Shown one piece after another: positions 56,939-64,000 of a stretch of 64,000 nucleotides of DNA (position 1 is the first letter of the stretch; each line of letters opens with the position of its first letter). The notes under the pieces are model-generated. The model was not told the origin of the DNA. It searched no databases and saw nothing but the letters and a program-made list of their open reading frames with translations. This DNA is from Piezodorus guildinii (taxonomy: Eukaryota > Arthropoda > Insecta > Hemiptera > Pentatomidae): the NCBI GenBank assembly GCA_023052935.1, contig CM041298.1, forward strand, positions 51,411,313 through 51,475,312. The letters run 5' to 3'. The translations under genes and the position numbers were made by a program.

Positions 56939-58439
56939 AATTTTTTGTGCATTGAATTAAACTCCTAGTGCCTGGTTCTATTTTCTTCATTTCCATTTTT
57001 ACTTCTAGACCATTTCTAGAAAATGTTTTGTTGGTAACCAATTATTTTAGAAGTTGGTTTGTATTTTAGTACTAGGTAGAGTTGTTTACTCATAAACGTA
57101 AAGAGAAAAAACTTTGGAGATTTTGCCATCTATAAACGTAAAAGTATGACACTCTAGAATTGCTACTTACTAGAACACTCTCATTTTGCTATCTGAGCAC
57201 AGATATACAGAAAAAAATAATGATTTTATTAATAGCATTCTCTTATTGGACCAAAGGTGTTTTCATTGAGACGTTGCTAATAAATTATAAATTCACAGAT
57301 TAAATTTTCCTTCAGTTTTCGTTAAGGGTGTGTGTTAAATTTGAAGATCATGTGCAATGCTCAAAGGAATTATGCACAACCTCATCAGGCCCCCTTGTTA
57401 CAATTACGCACAGTTTTAATCCCGACCGTGCAAAAGTAAAACCAATTTGCCGCTGACCGCTCCTTATATAGCAGTTGTGAGAATTTAAATGTTTAATTAA
57501 GGCGGTATGCTGGAGAACAGAGGGAATAAGAGGTCTTAATCAGTACGCTGGAGCCGGAGAGCACCTTTTTGCCCTCCGCCCTCGCCTCCAAACAATGAAT
57601 TTCAATCCAAAATTAATCTAGGACGGGGGGAGAGTAGTGCAAGAACTGTTGGGACCCTACTAATTGATTAAGGAACCTCCCGCTGGACGTGCTTTCTTGG
57701 GTCAGCTCCTCTCTGCTAGATAACGCTAGCAGATAGTAATAGCTCCTAATTGATATGGCGGTGGTATAGAGTATAAATCAAGAAGGCACCGGCTAGGCAA
57801 ACATGCTAATGGCCTCCCCTATATAATGTAATGGAGGATCGGAAGCGTTTCTCCTCTCATTGCTTCCAAGCACGAACTCCACTTTGTTAGTCTTATCGTC
57901 TTAATTGAATCCTATCCGTTCATCATCCATTAAGGTCTTGGCCGTTTGTCTCTTCAACCAATTTAGCAAGGTCTTAAGTGATTACATCTTCAAAAACAGT
58001 TTTTGTCGTGTAGGGCAAGTTTGGACTGGACCTTTGGGTAGGAGGAAGTATTTTTTGTATTTATGTGCATTTGTGGTACACGTAAACACTACTAAAGAAC
58101 ATATTAATTACTATGCTGTAATTAATATATTGTACATAAGGTATAGTTTTATCGGAAAGTATGCTTTTAGGTCACCAAAAGACCACTTTTAGGTCACCAG
58201 ACTAAAGATTAATTAAGAATTCATCAAGAAATGTAATGAATTTACTATTCAAAAGTAGTTTCGTTTATGGAGCTAGTTAAAACAAAATCGTATGTAAGAG
58301 GCGTTTTCAAGTAAATCGTAAAAATGTGAAATTGCAGATCAATTATCCTATTTTTAATATAAAATATAATTAATTATTTTGACCTGATACTAGAGTTGTG
58401 TAATAATTTATTTATTATAAATGTCTTCAACTTAAGTAT

Positions 58440-58498
58440 CTTTTTCTAGATTTTGTTTTTCCTTTTTTGTTTTTTTTTTCCTATCCCAATATTTTTTA

Positions 58499-58540
<42 letters not shown>

Positions 58541-58680
58541 TTTATTTTATTTATTTTTTATTCTTTTACATCTTTGTAAATAATAACTAATTTTATCAGT
58601 TTCTCGGTCAGACATTCTATATTTTTATCGTTCAATATTGTTGTTCTCACGAGGCATAGACAAACAGAATGGAACTAACA
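58440..58680 (+). mobile_element. CR1/L2-like LINE 3' end (eroded)
   Basis: It shares the T-rich stretch with a (TA)n block and then CTCGGTCAGACATTCTATAT and TTGTTGTTCTCACGAGGCA with the copies at 28780-29720 and 31856-32030. Confidence 0.5.
58502..58536. repeat. (TA)n microsatellite
   Basis: About 17 AT units in the eroded LINE 3' end. Confidence 0.95.
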
Positions 58681-58917
58681 TGATATTAAAGCCCATGTGC
58701 AAAAAGTCCTAAATCTTTATTTATTAGATTTTTGTGTTTATAATAAGGAATTTATTAAGGTTGAAGATTAATTTTATGAATAGTTCTTAAACGTAATGTA
58801 AAGATTCAGTGAATCATGGTTGTATGGAGGATAAAGATGAGATGGCAGGGTGGTGGTACAACACCCCACGACGATACTACACACCTCGCCTCAAGTTGGT
58901 AGGACGTGCATTAGCGG

Positions 58918-59181
58918 TTATTCATAGGCAGGAGCAAGCCGAGGACAGAACCGCAGAACTGCGGAAGCAGCTTTAATGAGACGGCTCTTTGATAGATGAA
59001 TATTGGTGCTGTACATCATCCGCAATGAGTTATAGCTCTCCACAACAATGTCCATTAGTTCAGGGTCGATTGTGCGTACGTTGCCTGCGTCTCCGAGTGT
59101 GTTAGCGAGGTAATCTTTGATAGAGTGGTGTGGGATTCCAATTTTGTTCGCAGTTTATTCGGTTGTCAGGTTGTACTTCAT
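58918..59181 (-). pseudogene. Unidentified coding-like relic, 87 codons with one stop
   Basis: Starting at the ATG at 59181 the minus strand reads MKYNLTTE, stop (59157-59155), TANKIGIPHHSIKDYLANTL, GDAGNVRTIDPELMDIVVES, YNSLRMMYSTNIHLSKSRLI and a further 20 residues to a stop at 58918. The composition and the amphipathic pattern look like real protein (a helix-turn-helix is possible), and the GC content is higher than the surroundings. I do not recognise the family. It could be a transposase or a viral or retrogene relic. Confidence 0.35.
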
Positions 59182-59275
59182 TGTCGTAATCCGCATTTCA
59201 GCTTTCGTAATTAAAGCTTAGCTTTCATAACTTACTATTTCTAAATAACCTATATGATTATTCTGAAAAGTGTTT

Positions 59276-59345
59276 TCCAGGTGTAATGACTAGCACAACA
59301 GCCTTCTATGCCTAACGTCGCGGCCTCAAACCTAGTAGATGGCAC
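59276..59345 (+). repeat. tRNA-derived SINE, family S2, head fragment
   Basis: CCAGGTGTAATGACTAGCAC, AACAGCCTTCTATGCC and GCGGCCTCAAACCTAG parallel the S2 head at 55024-55090. The body is missing and a poly(T) follows. Confidence 0.5.
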
Positions 59346-59439
59346 TATTTTTTTTTTTTTTTTGGCTTTTACAGACTAGATCAACTCTCGATTAACCGCT
59401 TCCAGTTCACTGTCAAGATAATTTAAAATTGTTCTTCAT

Positions 59440-59960
59440 TGTCATCTCGCGGACCTCTTGGACATCATCTGCTAGTTCGGTCGGAACCCCGCTCTAGGCT
59501 ATTGGTACAGTCTATCCAGTAGCTCTGGGTATTTAACTTTTTTCCTGTACTAATTCGGTACGGATAGAGGGCGGATTAGATCATTTGTAATTTTTTTTAT
59601 AACCATTTGCCGTGGATCCTTCCGAGCTATTGAATATTTCAACCGGCGTTGGGTTTGGGAGGGCGGAGGACGAATGGATTGTGAAATGATAATATATAAT
59701 GAGAATGGCGGCTGTTGTCTTTGTAGATTGGATGAAGGCGAGGACGTGTTTGGCCTTCCTGAGCGGGGCCCGAACCCGACCGGACCGGAATGCTATCGCT
59801 ATTCGGCTCTGACCTTTGGCGGCACTGGCTGCTTTTTGGGGGGAGTGGTCGTCCCCATCTCCCCCCTCACCATCAAACACCTGCCGACAACACCTGCTCT
59901 TCACTATATCCATATATTTCGCCTTTTTGCCATCCTATGTTTTGATGGAACCGAGCAATT
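59440..59960. other. GC-richer intronic island, open on both strands
   Basis: Open frames of 105 (+) and 110 (-) codons overlap between 59581 and 59991. No domain is recognised. The double opening is what high GC alone would give. Confidence 0.3.
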
Positions 59961-60084
59961 CGTAATAAATTTTGGACTTTTTCGAACTTAGTTGAATTCC
60001 TTCAAGGGATGTTGAACTTAAGAACCAGGTTTGGATTGCACTGGTATATACAGGTTACGGGTTGCTTTTATTAAATACAGAATT

Positions 60085-60205
60085 GATTGTTTGGTTTACT
60101 ATTTTCAATAATGAACCTTGTAATCGAAAAAAAATACTCTTCACAAACGTTGTGGGCTTACGTTTCAAGACACGTAGAATCCGAATAACGAACAAAAAAT
60201 CTCTT
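60085..60205 (+). repeat. Repeat family B, start fragment
   Basis: TTTGGTTTACTATTTTCAAT, AATGAACCTTGTAATCG, GGGCTTACGTTTCAAGACAC and GTAGAATCCGAATAACGAAC match the family B start. Confidence 0.6.
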
Positions 60206-60238
60206 GTATTGAGGATGTAAAGTCGACTGTAGAAACTA

Positions 60239-60482
60239 TTATAGGTGGAAAAAATCTAGAGTCAGTCTTTTTTTTAAGTATTTTAATTTTGCCAACGTTT
60301 CGGCTCAAGCTTTTGAGACATTCATTACTAGCTAATTACTGCATAGCCATGTCCAAGCATAAACTCAGCTGACGTGGCTCAGTAAATGCCCTGATGATGG
60401 CTCACAAATTTAAGCCGAAACATCGGCAAAATTAAAATATTTAAAAAAAGAGACTGACTCCTAATTATTTCCACCTATAAAA
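60239..60482. repeat. Foldback element with hammerhead-like arm
   Basis: The left arm is about 60239-60317 and the right arm about 60399-60482, in inverted orientation. Both contain TAGGTGGAAA..., GAGTCAGTCT... and TTTTAATTTTGCC in complementary order. On + the right side reads CTGATGA (60391-60397), T, GGCT, loop, AGCC and GAAAC (60417-60421). That is the order of a hammerhead ribozyme core, with one extra base before stem II. Confidence 0.55.
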
Positions 60483-60564
60483 AAAATTTCTTTGTCTGGG
60501 ATCAGGATTTTTTTAATTTGAATAAAAATGGAAGGAAAATAAAAGGAAATAGGAAGTCTAGTAT

Positions 60565-61055
60565 AAACGCTTTTGGTTTATTGTTTTCAATAATGAACCT
60601 TTCTAATCGGTCAAAAAAAAAAAAAAAATAATAATAATAATAAAAAAATAACCCTCTCCCCCATTCATGAGGGCTTAGGTTTCAAGATAAGTAGAATCCG
60701 AATAACGATTTAAAAAAATCCGTTTGTGTACTGTTAAAATAAATAAATAAATAACAAATTAATTGAAATTTAACTCATACGCCTACAACTCAGTTATTTT
60801 TTAATGTAGAGAAAATATTGTATTGTGTTTTTGGTTCAGGACACCATGCCGAAAAAAAAAAAAAAAGGTAAAAGGAAAAAAAAAATTAAATCTTTAAAGT
60901 GCAGTTATAAAAACTTATACCCTAATATAGTTATTTGCAGATAATCAAATTAAGAATTGTGTAATAATTTGCACCTTTTATTACCTATAAAAAAACGTTG
61001 CTATTATTTTTATTATATTAAGATTATTAATTTCCAAAGAACTATATTGGGTATA
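60565..61055 (+). repeat. Repeat family B copy
   Basis: It starts TTTTGGTTTATTGTTTTCAA and AATGAACCTTTCTAATCGG. It continues GGGCTTAGGTTTCAAGATAA and AATCCGAATAACG, and ends near ACCCTAATATAGTTATTTGC and TGTGTAATAATTTGCA. Confidence 0.65.
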
Positions 61056-61056
61056 G

Positions 61057-61350
61057 GAGCGGCGTGGTCTAGTGGATAGAGCAATAGTATACTGTTCTCC
61101 GGGTATGGGTTCGAATCCCGGTTGTGGCAGATATTATTTATTCTGTTAATTCAGTTGGGGGCGACCCTAGGGTATGGACACCGAGGCCTTAATAATGTGG
61201 GTACTCAAAAAAAATTGGGGGAAAAACCTGGCGTCTGAGCGTGATTAAGGCCTAATCTACTCATTGCACGGCCTTTGGCTAGAAACAGTACGAATCTCTA
61301 TATGTATTGAGCTCAAGACCCTTCATGGGTTGTAGTGGTACGGTTTATTA
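61057..61350 (+). repeat. tRNA-derived SINE, family S1 copy 3 (best preserved)
   Basis: The head GAGCGGCGTGGTCTAGTGG (box A 61065-61075) is followed by box B GGTTCGAATCC at 61108-61118, both close to consensus. The body has ATTATTTATTCTGTTAATTC, GGCGACCCTAGGGTATGG and ATAATGTGGGTACTC. No real tRNA acceptor stem is formed. Confidence 0.82.
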
Positions 61351-61491
61351 TAAGTACTTTAACATATTAAATTATACTAATATGAAAGCGATGAATTAAT
61401 CAAAGGAAAATGGTCAATCACTAATGCTCATTTCAAAATGCTATAACTTATGCAAGAGTTCTTTAGGCGCGACTACGGAGTAACTAAATGT

Positions 61492-61561
61492 TTTGGTAAC
61501 GCAAACGCCAGTCGTATCGTTATCACTTTGGTAACGCAAACGCCAGTCGTATCGTTATCAC
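61492..61561 (+). repeat. Perfect 35-bp tandem duplication
   Basis: Units 61492-61526 and 61527-61561 are identical and begin TTTGGTAACGCAAACGCCAG. Confidence 0.95.
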
Positions 61562-61761
61562 TTTTATCCCAATAGTAACATTTTCCTCACATAAGATGTT
61601 AATGTAAGTAACTGTATTTATACAACTTCCCCTACTGGCAACAAATTTAGTAAAAGTCTTTATTATTTTGAAGATAAAGAAAAAAATGTATAGAGATTTA
61701 GAATCAGGATAGTGCGATTAATAAAAAAACAAAACTGAAGTCTTGTAGGAATAACATTTTT

Positions 61762-61763
<2 letters not shown>

Positions 61764-61828
<65 letters not shown>
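61764..61828. repeat. Poly(T) tract, about 65 T
   Basis: An uninterrupted T run of 65 inside family B sequence. Its exact length is uncertain in any assembly. Confidence 0.9.
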
Positions 61829-61829
<1 letters not shown>

Positions 61830-61984
61830 GCTCCTTGTTAAATCATTGAAATAGGTTGAGAAATAGCGGAGATATAGCGTTTTGAACTTTCCATTGAATA
61901 TAAATTGACAGTGTAGCTGGTTCGTCTTTTTTTAAGCTCTTTGATTAATTTATTGATATACATTTAAGTTAAAGGGGAGAAGAA

Positions 61985-62280
61985 GGCTGTAGCTGTGTGG
62001 CCTAGGTACCACGTCAAAGGTTGGTTGTGAGTTCTAATCCCAGTCCCGGGAAGATTTTTCAAACATGTAATGAAATGGGGATACTCTCGCAACCTCTTCT
62101 CGCGTATGTGAGACCCATCATCCTGGTGGCCACTGAAAAAAATAGGCTAGGGAGTGATGGCCCTATCTCACAGTGTATGATCGTGAATCGTGTGGGGTGT
62201 GGGAGCTTAGGAAACCATACATACAGAGCGGCCAAGGGTCTCCAAGAAATGTCGCGTCAAACGAAAAAAGTAACATAACA
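61985..62280 (+). repeat. Possible tRNA-derived SINE (family S3, single copy)
   Basis: Head GGCTGTAGCTGTGTGGCCTA with box B-like GAGTTCTAATCCC at 62030-62042. A unique body follows. Only one copy is in the window, so the call rests on the two boxes. Confidence 0.4.
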
Positions 62281-62429
62281 TATAAGTTAATTGCCAACAC
62301 TGCTATAAATTGTAATACTATCGGAAATAATGTCATTGTTTAATAATTTGCTGTATTTTAATTCTAGAAAATACATGCTTTGATGCGTGATATATGAAAG
62401 TTTATGAATGTCACAAACATCATTTTTTT

Positions 62430-62840
62430 TTACAACTGATCATATCGTGCTTTGTCCGGGACTGCCTGGTTCATGTTGCGGAGCATTCTACGCGATTCTT
62501 GGTAGCGCTGTATCACAGATTGGCCTAATGCTCTCTTCAGAAACCAAGCCTTACAATATTCCATCGCCGCTTGGATTATATTCTGGAAGGTTCCAGCGGA
62601 CAGAAGCTGATTAGAGAGGATATCCGGAAGGGCAGGCACAAGAAGTGTGATTAATCCCGGTAGTGGTTTGTCTTGGCCCGGGAGGAGGAGGCCAATGATG
62701 AAATGGCTTGTGAAAAAAAGGGGGGACAACCCCACGCTAATTGGTTTTTACCTCACCCTCCCCTGTCCTCTCCTCTCTCTGTCTCCTTCATTACCTCTTT
62801 CTCTTTCTCATCCTTCGTCCTTCCTTCTTCGCTTCTTAAT
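62430..62840. other. GC-richer intronic island ending in a CT-rich tract
   Basis: Open frames of 68-101 codons on both strands, without a recognisable domain. The end (62755-62835) is a low-complexity CTCTC/TTCC tract. Confidence 0.3.
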
Positions 62841-63885
62841 GATCTCTACGTAGGTAAACTCTCAAATAATTAATAAATGAGTTATCCCTTTTTAGAGGTA
62901 ATTGCTCAATATATTTGGAGAAAAGAATGTGTTGCAACAATTCTTTTTTTCAATTGCTAATTTTACCAAGATAGTTATATTATTTAATTAATGACTCTTT
63001 CCTGCTTCGCACGGGTGTCTTTTATTTTTAAAAAAGTACTTTTTTGCCGATTTAAGGTTTATTGCTTTTGGATCATCAGCTTATTAGAAGAGAAACGTTG
63101 TTCATAAGTTTTTAGGTTTATATTAACTTTATATTTAAGTTTACGGCTTCTTTTGATGTAGATAAACTTTTCTGAAGTCTTGCTTTTTCCAAATATCATA
63201 CCACAACTCATATTCCAGGAAAGATATTTTAATGCCTTGATTACAGAAAACTTAATTTTCTCATCTAGAGAAGAACTTATTTGCAATGTATAGCCATAAT
63301 AAACCTTCAGGAAAGAATGTACTAAACGAGAATTGAGAAAACAGTATAAAAAATCCGGTATAGAAGGAGTTAGCGAAAACCAAGAATCGCGACATTATTC
63401 TATACAAATAGAGATCAATTATTTAATATAAATTTTGAAATTTCCATTTAGTTTACATGGGAATCCCATTTAATTTACAGTAAAAACCTGTTTTCAGGAA
63501 AAATCTATAATTATAAACAAATAGCTGTTTGCTCGCGAATAATTAATTTTGTGTCGATATACGTTCATGCGTTTATGACTTCAGTATCGGTAAATCATCT
63601 ATTCCTTCAACTATATTTATGTGAACGAATAAATTTATTAATCATTCTCAGAAATTTTTTGTGTGCCAAATATATATAAGCACACCAGAAAAGAGCATTC
63701 AAGAATTAATCTATAAGGTTTATCTTTTAAACATAATCTTTGAATATCTTCTAAAACTCGTTTGGAACATAAATGCGAATTTTTCTCCAAAACTTCCTGG
63801 AATATCTTGTTCATAGGTCATAAAAATGTAATGTTGTATCATGTTTTAAGAACGAAACGTTGTTTTGCCGAGTGAAATCAATTTT

Positions 63886-64000
63886 ACTTTCACTTACTAT
63901 ATATAGTAAGAGAAAGTATTGCGATCGTGAAAATTTTCGAATTCCAGTTTTAAACGGAAATACACATTTTAGGGTCCCCTGAGTCCAAATAACCAAGTCC
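63886..64000 (+). mobile_element. Repeat family A copy, cut by the window end
   Basis: ACTTTCACTTAC, then the perfect 18-bp palindrome CTTACTATATATAGTAAG at 63893-63910, AGTATTGCGATCGTGAAAAT and TTTTAGGGTCCCCTGAGTCC. It runs off the window. Confidence 0.75.

Larger units (their letters stand above)
61370..61940. repeat. Repeat family B pieces with long poly(T)
   Basis: It contains AAAATGCTATAACTTATGCA, GAAGATAAAGAAAAAAATGT, GATTTAGAATCAGGATAGTG and ATTGAAATAGGTTGAGAAAT, all family B strings, split by the poly(T) at 61764. Confidence 0.45.
45866..64000 (+). other. USP48 intron, incomplete (more than 18 kb)
   Basis: From 45866 to the window end I found no further USP48 exon. The expected next parts are a cysteine-rich segment and the C-terminal ubiquitin-like domain. 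The intron includes the full-length Jockey-clade LINE, SINEs, hammerhead-like motifs and GC-richer islands at about 57480-57900, 58830-59180, 59440-59960 and 62430-62840. The stretches 46970-47730, 57000-57400 and 62880-63880 show nothing recognisable. Confidence 0.65.

Noticed and set aside
59581..59991. Overlapping 110- and 105-codon frames on opposite strands
   Set aside because: They arise in a GC-rich block with few stops. No domain, start context or splice signal supports either.
61057..61130. Possible functional tRNA gene
   Set aside because: Boxes A and B are good, but no acceptor stem pairs around them, and the same head with the same downstream body recurs at 48424. It is a SINE.

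Overview
This is AT-rich animal nuclear DNA, most likely from an arthropod. The evidence is spliced exons with GT/AG borders, Jockey-, RTE-, CR1- and R2-type LINE remnants, mariner elements and tRNA-derived SINEs. I cannot resolve the lineage further (insect and arachnid both fit), and nothing bacterial or organellar was seen.

One host gene runs through the window on the + strand: a USP48-type ubiquitin-specific protease. Thirteen exons between 116 and 45865 join in frame at GT/AG borders and give about 898 residues. They cover the second half of the USP catalytic domain (zinc-binding cysteine pairs, active-site His box) and most of three DUSP domains. The exons with the catalytic Cys lie upstream of the window. 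The exons for the C-terminal ubiquitin-like region were not found and probably lie past 64000. The first eleven exons are compact (116-9419). The gene then opens into a 28.6 kb intron (9420-37988), a 7.7 kb intron (38094-45749) and an intron of more than 18 kb that runs off the window.

The introns are mainly mobile-element debris. (i) Repeat family A is about 0.9 kb, with subterminal inverted repeats CTTTCACTTACC/GGTAAGTGAAAG, an 18-bp palindrome at one end and a TG-rich core. It has about 14 full or partial copies, including one tandem pair and inverted pairs, and it resembles Helentron-derived non-autonomous elements (HINE/DINE-1 type). (ii) Repeat family B is AT-rich, about 0.3-0.6 kb, with many copies. 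(iii) A nearly complete Jockey-clade LINE (minus, 49941-54952) has ORF1, an APE endonuclease, a YADD reverse transcriptase, a poly(A) tail and a 12-bp target-site duplication; ORF2 carries one frame break. (iv) RTE-like LINE 3' pieces have (TTA)n tails. (v) CR1/L2-like LINE 3' ends have ATTCT-type tails. (vi) Old fragments come from a LINE with a restriction-like endonuclease. (vii) A 909-bp mariner is internally deleted but keeps both inverted repeats, and there are three fossil mariner pieces. (viii) Several tRNA-derived SINE families and hammerhead-like motifs are present.

The only functional host gene I can support is USP48. The GC-richer islands scattered through the large introns show no recognisable coding domain, apart from a short unidentified coding-like relic near 59 kb.
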